Assembly (NCBI RefSeq): GCF_000204055.1
Contig: NW_006768826.1
Location: 270,815 to 334,814 of the forward strand
Reading direction: 5' to 3'
Source of the DNA: Melampsora larici-populina 98AG31
Lineage: Eukaryota > Basidiomycota > Pucciniomycetes > Pucciniales > Melampsoraceae
DNA: 64,000 nucleotides
In this document: in pieces, positions 1 through 11,338 of the stretch
Position numbering within the stretch: the stretch's first letter is position 1
How the letters are laid out: the number at the start of each line of letters is the position of its first letter
Notes under the pieces: model-generated
The model's input: only the letters and a program-made list of their open reading frames with translations
Told to the model about the DNA's origin: nothing
Databases searched by the model: none
Made by a program: the position numbers and the translations under genes

Positions 1-480
1 ATCACAAGTTCACAAGTTCACAAGCTTATGTGAAGTACATCACAGCTTTGCGAGGTTTTGTGAACTCGTGAAGCAGTTAGTTCACAAGCAGTGTGAACTG
101 CATTCCAAGTTCACAAGTTCACAAGCTTATGTGAACTACATCACAACTTTGCGAGGTTTTGTGAACTGGTGAAGCAGTTCACAAAAAGTGTGAGCTGCTT
201 CACCAGTTCACAAGTTCACAAGCTTATGTGAACTACATCACAACTTTGCGAGGTATTGTGAACTTGTGAACACTAGAACCAGCTCACTTTCATTTGTAAG
301 GTACATCACAAGTTCACAAGCTTTTGTGAACTATCTTGCCAGTTCACAACCAGAGCCCATTCACACTTGTGAGCTTAAGATTCATCATTACTTCAATTAA
401 GATGTAGTTCACAAATTTTCACAAAAATGTGAGGTCCCAACCCTATTTCAGATCATGTCATTCATGTGACAATTGAAACC
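1..480. repeat. Tandem ~100-bp units rich in TTCACAA motifs
   Basis: Three diverged units of about 100 bp follow one another. The word AAGCTTATGTGAA recurs near 22, 122 and 219, and short TTCACAA / TTGTGAA words fill the stretch to about 480. A comparable cluster in the opposite orientation lies at about 3200-3480, on the other side of the broken gene at 615-2739. This arrangement is what subterminal transposase-binding repeats of a DNA transposon look like. The true element ends were not located, and the left end may lie outside the window. Confidence 0.6.
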
Positions 481-614
481 CCAAGTCATTCATGTGAGGA
501 GAGCTATTAACTACCACACCCATTTCGAACCATCACGGTATTCTCCTCTGGACAAACCTCAACCTCAACCTCATTCTTCATCTCCAAGCATTCATTCATC
601 TCTCCAGTCACATA

Positions 615-2739
615 ATGGTACTCAAGACTCGTTCCAGTGCTAGAGCACTGTCAGGTACAAAGCAGAGCTCCGGATCGCGAGCTGTACGGGGCAAGAAGTC
701 GAAGGCCTTGGGATTGCGCAACAGTCCAACTAAGAAACCAACTAGGAAATCAAATCGATCTACCAGTAATAATTCCAAGGATACAAGATCTTCTCGTCTT
801 GAGAATCATACGACTCAGGTAGAGAGTGATAGTGAAGATGACTTGCCGGACAATGAGGACATTTACAAGGCATTGACATCCAACACTGACGAATCCAACA
901 CTGGCGATTTGGACTCCGACAATGAGGTTCTTGAAGCTCTTGCGAAGCGACCCACCAGAGCTCGCAGAGCTAATATGAAACGAGTCACCCGGGATAAATC
1001 TCAGCAAACCCCCCTTGCTAATCCTCTCGACGATCCTCACAATATAACTGCACGGCTTGAGGCACAGTTTGCCAACAGCCCTTCCAATCCCAATCCACTG
1101 GAGAATTTGGAACTCGATGATGAAGTAGAAGATAATTCAGTCCTGCCATCGATTCAAAATTATAAAGAGCTAGTTAAGGAGTGGCCAAGAAAGCGTATTA
1201 CTACGGTTCAGAATTCACAGAAGAAGGTGACCTCGGTTCCTCCACATATCCTAGTCGAAGCAAAGGCAATCAAGAAACTTTATAAACATCATAAGAGGAT
1301 GCTGGCGATGATGGGTAACATTACACCTTATACTTTAGATAAAAGCTTGTAAGTGTAATGTCAGACCGCTGTTTTCATGGTGGTAACAATCTGATCGGGA
1401 GTCCGTATCATATATTCAGGGGTGAGCTTGGAGGTACACGGTTTCCTGATGCATATCGTCTTTGGTTGAAATTTTCAGTGGAGGCTCGGAAACTAAAGAG
1501 TTAGTTCAGTTTTATCACCAAACAGTGGCTTCATGCTGATATTCCATTTGCCTTTGCAGTGCCCCGTAGAGGCCAGGCTGGAAATATATTAGCTAATTGT
1601 AACCGTAAGCTTGGTGCTGCCTGGAAAGCATTATTGGCGAATCAAAAGCGCGTGTTTCACCCTCGTGTCTTCTACACTTTATCTGGTCTTCCGGCCCCAA
1701 CCAGCGACATGGACGACGATTAAGATGAACCTATTGATTTGTTGCCTGAGGATCGCGAGGAGCTCCAAGGGATATACGATGGAGCTGTCTGTGCTGCGAA
1801 GGTTCGCCAAGTGTATGCTAAGGCATCGAGTGGTATAACAGAAGGTCGAACAGTTCCCAAATACAATCAACTCTCTTTGAAGTGTGTTGAAAAGCTGCAT
1901 AATCAGGTGTGTGTAATTTTAGTAATTATTATTATTATTAAATATCTGCTAATGAGAATTTCTTATACTAGATTGAAAACGAGGCGAATCGCATGGACTT
2001 TGGATACTACTTTCTCGCATCTAGTACCCATCCTGCCACTGGAGGTGATTCTGCGGATCCAGGGTGGTGTAAGGAGTATACGTCCAACGAAGAGTTGGCG
2101 GATTATGTGCGTAGTAAGAGCAATTTCCCCACCATATTTGCGGCACAGACGCAAGGTATCTCGGTCGACAAGGTGATTGCTAAAAAAATTGGCAAAGCGG
2201 AAAAGATGAAAATGAACCAGAAGCGTGTGGATCCTGGTGACAAGGTGAAGAGTGATCTAGCAGCATGTTTGAAATCAGCTTTAGGTGAGCCGGTTGTTTC
2301 ACGTTTGTGGTAACAATGACTAATATGGACATACCTCTGCAGGAAAGGTATTGAAATTTGTTCCACCAGGTTTTCCTCGTGGACCGGACCCAGGTAAGCT
2401 TTTGTTTTGAAGGGATGGAAAGTGAAGATCAGGCAGCTGCCTGGGTCTAGCCTCCCCCCCGAAGTATTGAAATTAGGCTTTAACGCGATGAACAGTTGCC
2501 GGTCACTTTGGTTGAATGATCTCCAGGCTGGCCTATTTAGATTTGAGAAGATTCCTGAGGATCAGGACGACTTGATAGCTGATGATGAGGAGGAACGACA
2601 TATTAGTGATAATCAGGGTAACTTGTTGGGGGATAATCATGAGGAACCATTGGAAAATGATGAACAACTTGGGCTTGGAATCGAAGAGGAACCAGAAGAA
2701 TGGAAGGGGATTGGTGAAGATGAGACTGAGGGTGACTGA
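615..2739 (+). pseudogene. Repeated rust-type protein family, broken copy
   Basis: Multi-exon gene of a repeated family; function unknown. The first exon (615-1348) starts at an ATG with a Lys/Ser-rich N-terminus and acidic stretches, then a GTAAGT donor. A later exon from 1560 continues in one frame but meets an in-frame TAA at 1721-1723, after which the same frame resumes with coding-like sequence to a donor near 1906. The next exon begins near 1973 and runs to about 2284, and a last open stretch ends at 2739 with a very acidic tail. The exon order and the residues around 1560-1900 match the copy at 48247-50239, so both belong to one family. The second exon (about 1410) and the last junction (about 2393-2410) could not be joined in phase. 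I infer a nonfunctional copy carried by a transposon. A single readthrough stop is a less likely alternative. Confidence 0.55.
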
Positions 2740-3183
2740 TGAGACTTAATGATTTTGTGGATTACTTTGAATTAATCATGGGCGTTTATAGTTTTTTCTT
2801 CTCTCTCACTATTGTTCATCTTTTTTCATCTCCTCATTTTCTTTCTTGTTTTATTTCTTCCTCAGGTGACCAGCTCATCTTGTTTGTTCTCTATGATCGA
2901 TGTTATTCCTTTCAACTATACATTTATTATGGATACAAATTTCATTTTCAAAAGTTATAGAAAATGAGATAGGAATACAATTTGGCTATTTGATGAGTTA
3001 AGTAAAGGGAGGCCCGTGCGAAATCGCTATGAGGGGGATCGAGAATTCTTTAGGTAATCGCTTGGACATGTATAGATGATGTCCAAGAACAGTGATGGCC
3101 TTAAGGATATGGTAGAGATGCTGAGAGTTTGGATCGATCAATCAATCAATCTTGACTAAATTGTGAGTTGCTATCGATCTTGA

Positions 3184-3573
3184 CTATTTGAGGATCTTGA
3201 GATTGTACCTGTATGAATGGACGAAGCGTTGTGAAATGATCTTTATTTGTGTGAACTGGTAACTTATAGTATAGGGTGAGTTGTGGATCTTGAGTTGGTT
3301 GTGAAGTGATCTTTTAGTGTGAACTGGTAACTTGAGGTGATTGAGTTGTGAGCCTTTGTGAAGTTTTGTTCTTGTGACTCCTTGTGAAGTGGCCGTGAAC
3401 TTATGGTCTTGGGTTGTTGTGAGATGTGAAGTGGTGAAGTTGGTCTGCGTGTTGGACTTAGTGAATTTGTGAAGTTTTGGTGGTGTCGGACGCGTCGGTA
3501 GGAGAAATATGGAGAAAAAACTTGGAAAAAAGTAGGCGCCCGACTTGTCGGACGCGTCGGCATTCTCTCGCAA
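3184..3573. repeat. Degenerate TTGTGAA-rich region with GC-rich repeat
   Basis: From about 3200 to 3480 the sequence is dense in GTGAA / GTGAACT words, the reverse orientation of the TTCACAA words at 1-480. At 3484-3497 and 3547-3560 there is a direct repeat of GTCGGACGCGTCGG. I see no gene in the interval. I infer a right subterminal repeat zone for the element carrying the gene at 615-2739. No terminal inverted repeat or target duplication was identified. Confidence 0.4.
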
Positions 3574-3811
3574 AGAATATCGGCTTTTATCCGACCATAG
3601 AGTCTCGTTTTTCTTCGAATACTAGTCCAGAAGGCTAGTAGCTACAGGTGCCTGTAAGTCACATGGTGCAGTAGCTACACATGTAGCTTTGAAAAGCGCG
3701 TCAGCCTTTTCTTCATTTGACGTACACGTATTTCCATCGGACGTGAGTATCCTGCTTTACTTACCTATTTCATTCAATCTTTCTCATACTGATTTGGGTT
3801 TCCTTTTTTAG

Positions 3812-4880
3812 GTTATAGATTCTATTCTTCACAGCGATCGAAAGACGAAATATTATCAAGGGATTCAATTCACGGATGAAGATTGGGATTCAATTGAGAA
3901 TCTTGTCAAGATTCTCGAGGTAAGTCTTTTGTTTTGATCTACATTTTGTTTTCACTGTCTTCTCATCTCTGATTCATTGTTTCCAGGTATTTGTCCATGC
4001 TACCAAGCGCATGGAAGGCAACTTCTCCTCTGGCTGTGTATTACTTGCAGAATACTCGCGCATTGTACACGAGGTTGACACCCTTAAAGATGCATGTGAT
4101 GATCCTTACTTACAGAACATGCTCGGTGTGATGTTGACAAAACTTGAAGGCTATCAAGAAGAGGCCGTGGCCTCCGATGTAGTTGTTTTAGCTACTGTGC
4201 TCAACCCTCGTTTCCGTAAACGATTCTTTGATCTCAACTACCCCGATTCAGCTGTCCGAGCCAAGGAACTCTTCATCAATGCTTTTGAAAAAGCGTTGGC
4301 TGAGTGGCCTGAAGATCCGATCAATACCTCATCAGAAACATCGGAAATTAATCAGGATACCCCTAACCCTGCACCCATTCCGACTACTTCTTCACAATTT
4401 GACATCTTCACAACCGACGTCTCTACCCAGTCACCCTCTGATAAACGGCAAGAAGAACTCGGTGCCTACTTGGAAAGGTGCTCACTTGTTGCGAGCAGGC
4501 GAGAACAAGCTTCTCTGGTGGAAGGTGAGCTCAATCATCTAATATCTTATTCTCACTCTTGTTCTTTTATTTTTTACTAACAGTATCTTCATCTATAGGA
4601 GCATGAGAAACACTTCCCAGTCCTTGCTACATTAGCTCGCGACTACCTCGCATTATCGGCCACCTCGTGCGCATGCGAGAGGACGTTCTCTTCGGCAGCC
4701 GATATTGCGGTGCCTGGGTGTGGGTCTCTATCAGCAAAATCAATCACCATGCTGGTTGGTGTTCGTGAATGGTTGAAAGCGAAGATTACTTTAGTTACCG
4801 GTAAATTTGTTGAAGCGTGTGCTTATGTTAATGCGTATGAGTCTGACCAACGCAAGGGCAAGGGCAAGGGTAAAAATTAG
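3812..4880 (+). pseudogene. hAT-family transposase remnant (C-terminal half)
   Basis: Remains of a cut-and-paste hAT transposase. Exons read as 3812-3919, 3987-4524 and 4599-4880, all with GT-AG borders. The last exon holds the hAT C-terminal dimerisation region: LARDYLAL, then SATSCACERTFSSAADI, ending in a short Lys/Gly tail. Just upstream LLWWKEHEKHFP is the usual WWK-HE motif of the family. That motif lies in a different frame from the preceding residues, which shift near 4480-4490 with no plausible intron, so the copy is frameshifted. The N-terminal zinc finger and the first catalytic region are missing; typical hAT transposases exceed 600 residues. No upstream start was found. Repeats at 5196-5352 resemble hAT-type termini, but I could not prove they belong to this copy. 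Confidence 0.8.
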
Positions 4881-5195
4881 AGTTATCTGCTTTACTTCAT
4901 CATTCTGATTAAACACGACCTTAAACCCCCCAAAAAAACTTGTCCTTTTTCATTCAATCTATCTTCTTACTGATAAACAGGAGTTCGTATCAGTTTTAAT
5001 CAATGTTGTGTGCTTTTCTTTTTTGCTAGTTTCATAAAAAACAACAAAACTTAAAAAAAAAAAATTCCTTTTCTTACTTTTTTTATCACTTCTACGTCCC
5101 CACTCAGCCCTTGAGAGTATTTTATGCAATCAACACGGGCTTTTTTAAAAAAATTGCTCTTTTTGCCGCTTTATTTCGCTATCAAGCCAAAAAAA
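4881..5195. other. AT-rich spacer without a gene
   Basis: The stretch is dominated by poly-A and poly-T runs after the hAT remnant stop at 4880. No ORF, RNA gene or clear repeat is visible. Confidence 0.5.
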
Positions 5196-5352
5196 AATCA
5201 ACAGCGGAGCGGAGCGTTCACTAAAGCCGCACCGCTCTCAGATCTCATAGTGATCTGTTTTCTATAGCAAAGCAGTAGTGCTTTCTTACATAGCGCAAAA
5301 CCGCTCCGCCCGTAAATATTGGAAATTTAGCGGATCGGAGCGGAGCGCCGTG
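5196..5352. repeat. GC-rich GCGGAGCGGAGCG repeats, possible hAT-type terminus
   Basis: The word GCGGAGCGGAGCG near 5206 recurs at 5336-5347 with inverted CCGCTC words between them, giving an imperfect inverted structure. The short-period GC-rich composition resembles the ends of the hAT-like element at 30749-32274, though the sequence is different. It may be the 3' end of the hAT remnant just upstream or a separate small element. Confidence 0.4.
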
Positions 5353-5381
5353 GGTGTTGCTCCTCTTGACCAAATCCTCAA

Positions 5382-5560
5382 TGTTGAAACTTGACATACA
5401 CCACAGAGGTGTCTTGGCCGGCTACAGGCGGCCATGGCAGGCCAGCCGCAGACCGGAGAGCAAACGAAGGGTTGTGCAAATCGCGAGTTGCTCTGCTCGC
5501 GCGAGTGATACATGTGTGCGCAGGGGCGCAGCCAGTTGGTAATATGATAATATGATTACA
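5382..5560. repeat. GC-rich dispersed repeat shared with 20.3-20.6 kb
   Basis: The word CGAAGGGTTGTGCAAAT at 5466-5482, with flanking GCTCGCGCGAG and GGCCGGCTACAGGCGGCC, is found in reverse orientation near 20390-20450 (GATTGCACAACCCTTCG). The two copies are therefore members of one dispersed family. It has no coding capacity I can recognise. It lies directly outside the left end of the PIF/Harbinger element. Confidence 0.5.
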
Positions 5561-5929
5561 GATGGACACATCCGTACAAACATCCCACAATAGGGCGGTT
5601 CAAGACAGATTTTGCAAACAGCTCGCCGGATATTGGCAAACCTAAATTTTAGGGGTGTGACACCCTTAAAATTTGCGTTCGCAGAGTGACAGTGTCTGTA
5701 AATTTAGGATTTATGACCTTCTCTTTTCAGGTCCAACGTCCGGAAAAGTCAGTTAGCTCCTCTTTTGTTGGATCAAACGGTCTTTTTTTTCAACATGAAT
5801 GATTTTTTTTTCATATGTTTTGAATCACCTGGCCTCTTCATCTACCCTCCAACTGGTAATCTCGACCCCTGCTTCCAAACTATCATCCAGTTCACATCTT
5901 CAACACCAATCCACTTTTTCACCTCCATC

Positions 5930-7332
5930 ATGCCTCGGGTATCTGACCGAGCAGCTGCGATACGAGATCTCACCATGTTATGTATGTTTGCTCATATGAA
6001 TGCGGCCACCAACGATCCGGGAGATGGACACCACCCACTTGACCCTAGCGATGGCCGAATTGCCTACCCGGAAGATGAATTTATGGCAACGTTATTTGAT
6101 GACCTGTTTGACGAGGAAGAGATGTGGGGAGACATGCTCACCACGGTCATCTCGAACCAATACCTGGAGCCTCGAATGCGTGTCCGACCAGCTAATCTCT
6201 TCGATCTACGGGATATGTTGCATTCTCGAAGAACCAACTTTCGTCAAGCTATGAGAACAACTCCAGAAGGTTTCGGCGCTCTTTTAGGCATGATTCACTT
6301 ACATCCAATTTTTGTGTCAAACACCAACAATCCGCAACCTCCAGTGGAACAACAGCTTGCCATCACACTCGAGCGCCTCGGCAGTAACGGCAATGGAGCT
6401 TCAGTTGGTCGTTTTGCGAGGAACTACAAAGTGGCTCGCGGTTCTGTAGTCAACTGCACTCGGCGCGTAATAACGGCTATCTTACAAGCGGGGTCTCACT
6501 ATGTCACATGGCCAAACTCAGACAGACGCAAAGCTATATCTAAGGTGCTGGAGCGAGATGGTTTCCCTGGCTGTGTGGGGTTTGTCGACGGAACTACCAT
6601 TCCCCTCTTTCAGCGACCAGGACGTGATGGTGAAGTCTTTTTTGACAGAAAGCACCGTTATTCAATCAACATACAGATCATCTGTGACTGCGATCGCCGA
6701 ATTACTTATGCTTATGGTGGATGGCCCGGTTCATGCTGTGACAGCACGGTTTATTCAAAAACAGATGTTGCTAACGCTCAAAACAAATATTTCGATAAAG
6801 GTATGTCACGTTTTCCTTTCACCCGTGGCATTCAAAGACTGTACTGACATGTTTACTGACTCGTTTCTGGTCAGGCGAATACATAATCGCCGATTCTGCA
6901 TACATACCTTCTGACTCTGTGGTTCCCTCATACAAAGGCCAGGCAGGTGACGTTCAGCGCAACAGAGAGTTCAACTGGTGTGTGGCGAAGGCTCGTGTGC
7001 GCAATGAACATTGCATTGGTATTCTGAAGTCGAGATGGGCGTCGCTTCAGGGATTACGATTGGCATTAAATGAGAAAGAAGATATGTATCATATCTTACG
7101 ATGGGTTCGAGTGTGCATCATTCTTCATAATATGCTGGCCCAACTCGGAAACGCATGGGAGGACGAGGACCAAGAACTGATAACTGCTGAACGAGGCGAG
7201 GCTGGTCAAGATAGATTTCGTGAATTAGAGTGTAATATTGCTATGGTTGAAAGAGGAAGAGCTCGACGTGAGGCTGTGCGAGACTACGCGGTGGCGTACA
7301 ACTGGGAAAACGGCGGTCTTCCAATTGTGTAA
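5930..7332 (+). CDS. PIF/Harbinger DDE transposase
   Basis: Exons 5930-6800 and 6875-7332 (intron GTATGT...TCAG, 74 nt) give 442 residues. The DDE nuclease cuts and joins the element ends in the nucleus. The catalytic triad is visible: Asp220 in GFVDGTTIP, Asp271 in CCDSTVYS, and Glu335 in RNEHCIGILKSRW; RNE-H-IG-LK-R is the hallmark of the HARBI1-like DDE_4 family. Residues 1-100 are acidic and probably contact the partner protein. The start at 5930 was chosen because the open frame upstream (from 5765) is low-complexity, Phe-rich and lacks family resemblance. The gene lies inside the element at 5592-10712 and runs towards the second element gene. It has no stops or frameshifts, and its length is normal for an active family member. 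Confidence 0.9.
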
Positions 7333-7430
7333 TCTTAATCCGTCCTCTGTTCAGTTTCTCGATGTAGACTCTTCAGTACTCTTTGATTGTAACTTGGCCC
7401 TTTTCATCCGATTGATGTCTTTCGATTTTG

Positions 7431-7590
7431 GCTAGCTCTCTGTTCAATTCAAAGAAAGTTTTTATTAAAGTCTAGCTCTCTGTTCAATTCAAAGAAAGTT
7501 TTTATTAAAGTCTAGCTCTCTGTTCAATTCAAAGAAAGTTTTTATTAAAGTCTAGCTCTCTGTTCAATTCAAAGAAAGTTTTTATTAAAG
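7431..7590. repeat. Four perfect 40-bp tandem repeats
   Basis: A 40-bp unit (7431-7470, 7471-7510, 7511-7550, 7551-7590) is repeated four times; only the first bases of unit 1 differ. It lies about 100 bp after the transposase stop, inside the PIF/Harbinger element, and may fall in the 3' untranslated region. Near identity of the units implies a recent expansion. Confidence 0.95.
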
Positions 7591-7723
7591 TTGTCGTGTG
7601 ATTCGATGTTGTTATTTTGTTCTGGTCTTGTATCTCTTCTGGTCTTGTGTTTCTGCAATCGAATGTGAACAAGTCAGGAGTTGACACTTGACTTCATTTC
7701 AAAATGATATCAAGTGTGGTTTG

Positions 7724-7914
7724 TGAGCTTTTAAGCAGTTCAACGTGACTTTCCTTTTTAACATGACTTTTCTGTTGAACGTGACTTTTTTTTTAAACAT
7801 CACTTTTATGTTTAACGTGAAGCTTTTAAGCAGTTCAACGTGACTTTCCTTTTTAACATGACTTTTCTGTTTAACGTGACTTTTTTTTAAACATCACTTT
7901 TATGTTTAACGTGA
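7724..7914. repeat. Two ~95-bp tandem repeats with AACGTGACTTT words
   Basis: A unit starting with AGCTTTTAAGCAGTTCAACG at about 7726 is repeated from about 7821. Each unit contains several shorter words such as AACGTGACTTTT and AACATGACTTTT, so it is a repeat of repeats. It sits in the non-coding centre of the PIF/Harbinger element between its convergent genes, and may help to end transcription or bind element proteins. Confidence 0.85.
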
Positions 7915-8284
7915 CTTTTCTTTTTCAATTTTTGAGAACATTTTGAACTGGATTTCATTTCACAAACTGATTGATAACATATCATTTCTAATTCTAAATC
8001 ACATAACAAGAAGATAACATTGCTCAAAATTTGATATTCGAGAACCAGATACAATCACATAACAAAAAGAGAAAAGTTATCTCTCAAAAATCGAAATAAG
8101 AGTACAATCGAAATGAGAGTACAAATACTTCAGGTCGGTCTGGAGACAGACAGAGGTCACAGGCCCGAGTTGAAACAAACAGATGTCATAGTCAGGCTGA
8201 GGTGCTCGCGCTATCACATCCAGAAGAAGGAGCAAAGATCAGCACCCAATCCAAAACTTTGGCCACTAGAAGAGGAGAGATAGC

Positions 8285-10077
8285 TTACATAGGCCCCACC
8301 TCGGGGTATACCAGGCGAAGATAGGCCTCAATTTCTTGAGGGGTCTTGCCCTCAAGAACCAGCTTTTCGCAAAAGGCTTTGCGCTCGTTGCGGGTAATGA
8401 TAGCCATGCGATTGCGTTCCTCTTCGCGTAAGAGAGCCAATCGATTACGTTCTTCCTCACGTTCCAAGTAAAACTTTTCTTTGGCCCAACTGAGATCGGA
8501 CTGTCGAGCTTCAGCCTCAGCCAGTTGTTTGGCGGCCTCAAACTCTTGGCGCCACTTGTTGGCAGACCGTAACATGTCAATCTTCGCCGCATTGCCAACT
8601 TGCATTGCGGTGGCCACAGGGTGTTTATAGTCCTTCCCTCGTACAGTTGAAGGATCAATTGAAGGGAGGGGATCGAGAGCGCGTCGAGCCAGAGTGGGAC
8701 GTGCTGAACCACGACGTTGAGTTGAAGTGGTCATGGGTGCTGCGTTACCAGGGGTGTTCTCGTCTCCTGATGAGGAATCCATCGCACGCTCTTCCGCGGT
8801 TAACGTGTCTTTCTTCGAATATTTACGTTTGCTGACCTTCCGCGCAGGTGGTTTTGGGGGAGCCGCCGTTTGAGTTGAATCGTTCTTCGCGGCTCTGTTT
8901 GATGACTTCCTTGCCGACTGAGTGCATTTCGGGGTGGGTGGTGGTGAATCAACGTCGTTCTCGATGAAATTTCGATAGTGAGCATTCAGGTCATCTTCCG
9001 GGGTCGGGATTGGGTGATCTTTAGCCATTTGGGACTCGAAAAGGTCTTGATACGCTTCCAACTCTTCAGCATCAGGGCTTGAGAAACGATTGGTTGCAAT
9101 TGGAGGTGGTAGACTATTTTTAGGTCGCGGAGTCATAACTTTGGAGGCATTCACATGGATTAGTTTGAAAAGTCGTCATTTCTTCTTAGATGAGCGAGAT
9201 ACGTACAAACGGGTTTGTTACCACCGGTGTTGTCTAGTACCATCGAGTTATCATGACCATCGGTTGTACTTCCTCCGTCGCTATTGGCGTCAGGCATGTG
9301 GTTCACATCGTTGGAGTTGGTGTTTCCAATGATGTCAACTTCATCGTCGTCGTCGTCGTCATTGGCGAAAAGCGCAACTGGGTCGATGCCGGTGTCGAGA
9401 ATCCCAAAAGCGTTGACATTCCCCTTGTCTCGAAACAAAGCGTCCATCTCGCTAAAGCATGGGCACATGCTCTCCAAAAGCTGGTCCATTGTGCAATTCC
9501 CGTCTGCCACGTTTTTGGCAGACAAACCACTACCCGTTTTCTTACTGAAAGCCTTGGTGCTATGATATTTCGACTTATAGCGTTTCAAACGTTGCTGTAA
9601 TACCCTTCCGTTCAGACGCATGTTGGTAGAGTTGTGTCTTATGTTGTAGTTGTTGTTCAACTTGATCGCAAGTGAGTTCAAAATGGTGGAGGGATTCATT
9701 GGCATGCCAGACACTCTGGTCTGGCTCCCGCCGCCGAAGATAGAGTTGCATATGTTGGGTTTACTGAGGTATGCGACAATAGTTTGATAATCGACAATGT
9801 CCAAAGGAGGGCTGTCCCGGTTCGGTTTGGCGGGCGCAGTCATGGAGACACTGCTAGCGCGTTTTTGAGCGGCGACTCGAGACCTTTTGATCGCCGCAGG
9901 AGTAGCTCGAGAGGTGGAGGATATTCCGGATGCAAGCAGGTCTTCCTCAATTTGAGCGCGAGTGCGACAATTTCTCTAGCAGAACAGAGAATTCGCGAGG
10001 TCAGCAACCATTTATTTCAGTAGACATGGTTCAATCAAAACACATACCTTGGAAGGCGCGGTGGGAGTTGGTGACAT
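8285..10077 (-). CDS. PIF/Harbinger second protein
   Basis: Minus-strand exons 10048-10077, 9207-9975 and 8285-9138 (introns 72 and 68 nt, GTATGT...CTAG and GTACGT...AAAG) join in phase to 550 residues. In PIF/Harbinger elements the partner of the transposase is a DNA-binding protein that helps import the transposase and recognise the ends. Visible here: a basic N-terminus, a region with many aromatic and basic residues (about 60-140) that may be the DNA-binding fold, a run of Asp near residue 205, a Ser/Pro/Lys-rich linker and a C-terminal Glu/Arg-rich helix (REEERNRLALLREEERNR) likely to be a coiled coil. I do not see a clean Myb/SANT signature, so the role is inferred from position inside the element. 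There are no internal stops. Confidence 0.75.
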
Positions 10078-10712
10078 GATATTCGAAGATCACGGGAAGG
10101 TAGGGTGATGAGAAAAAGGAAGAGTGGAAAATGATGATGATGGAAGAAGATTTGAAGATGGAGATAAAGGAATCGAAAAAATGAGATGATGGGCCACGTA
10201 TCGAAAGGAGATCTGAAACTAACCCAAGCGTTGAAGGACCTATGCCGTCTTTGAAAGCCTAACCCCAGTGATCCAAGAAACAGGGCGAATCCAAACCGAA
10301 CGTTAGGCGGCGAATGCTGAGCTGGCGTGCTATCGAGAGGGGCGGTGACAGGGTGAAAGGCCAGGATCAAGCCTGATCCGTGAGGTCGGAAATGTGGTAC
10401 AAGGCAAACCCGGATAACACCCCACCTCGCAAACCCAAAGGATCAAACAAACCCTTTCGAGAGAGGCTTTTATTAAGGTACACACACTGAAAAAAAAGAA
10501 ACCCAAAAAAAAACGAAAAAAACTGCCACTGTGTTCCTTTTTTTTATATAATGAAAAGCTCTAAAATTATAAAGGCTAAAGAAGAGATCGCGAGTGCGTG
10601 AACCAGCTCTAGAGCTGGTTCACGAAAATTAAAATAATACTTATAATTTTAAGGCACCGAGCAACTCTTAAAACTCTAAGACAGGCTGTAAACGGTCTAC
10701 TTGAACCGCCCT

Positions 10713-11338
10713 AATGATTTATCCCACACTCATCGTCCTTATCCCACACTCATTGTCATTGGTGATCATCATACTCCCTCAAGCCCGATGCAAAACGCAC
10801 CAACACAGCACCTCGGACCAGCGTAGACGGCGTACGCCGATAATCAATGACAGCCGAGGTTAATCGGCGTAAAATTCCTGCCCCTGCCGCCGAGTCCGGC
10901 TACATACTTGGTATGACCACTGAACGATGTGACTTGCGGAACTAACAAGGCAAACACACCAAAGTTTTACTCGTTTCCTAGACAAATCGAGCCACGATTG
11001 GACACACGATTGGACACACTTGGAAGAGGATGAGCATTTAATTTGCCGGTGCACCAAGGTCACATCGGCGGTAGGACTTCATTGTATTCAGCACCTTGGC
11101 CATGGCTTTTCCTTCTTCACAGCATCCTTATAAACCACATGATAAGTCAGCCCGTATCATAACATCCATCCTTTTGTATTGATACGTTTATCCATTGTGT
11201 TTCATCACCTTCACACCTTAACTCACCTCCTTTACTTACATAGTCACGTTTATCATTCATCATTAATCAAGCACCCTGTGAGGCTATATTATATAATTTT
11301 CTACTGATATTATATTGCATTTTATTTCTTATACGTTT
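10713..11338. other. Spacer between PIF/Harbinger and KDZ unit
   Basis: No convincing gene is present. The interval includes the 3' target duplication of the PIF/Harbinger element and a doubled TTATCCCACACTCAT word (10729, 10740). Pyrimidine-rich sequence just before the first plus-strand exon at 11339 could be promoter or 5' untranslated region. Confidence 0.4.

Larger units (their letters stand above)
5592..10712. mobile_element. PIF/Harbinger DNA transposon, complete
   Basis: A 5121-bp element. Its ends are perfect 13-bp inverted repeats: AGGGCGGTTCAAG at 5592-5604 and its complement at 10700-10712. The trinucleotide AAT precedes the left end (5589-5591) and follows the right end (10713-10715), a 3-bp target duplication as expected for this superfamily, whose usual target is TWA. 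If the true end is GGGCGG the flanks read differently, so the exact base is open by one. It carries the two genes typical of autonomous PIF/Harbinger elements, here convergent: a DDE transposase (5930-7332, plus) and a second protein (8285-10077, minus). Both are open through every inferred intron. The non-coding middle (7333-8284) holds two tandem repeat blocks. I infer a young, possibly active copy. Confidence 0.85.

Noticed and set aside
5765..5929. Upstream start of the Harbinger transposase
   Set aside because: The extra 55 residues are Phe/Ser-rich and unlike the family. The ATG at 5930 gives a typical N-terminus.
7431..7590. 40-bp direct repeats as a CRISPR-like or replication-iteron array
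   Set aside because: Units abut with no spacers and lie inside a DNA transposon.
9090..9600. Plus-strand open frames opposite the Harbinger second gene
   Set aside because: They are antisense to a better-supported spliced gene and show low-complexity Ser/Val runs that mirror its Asp run.
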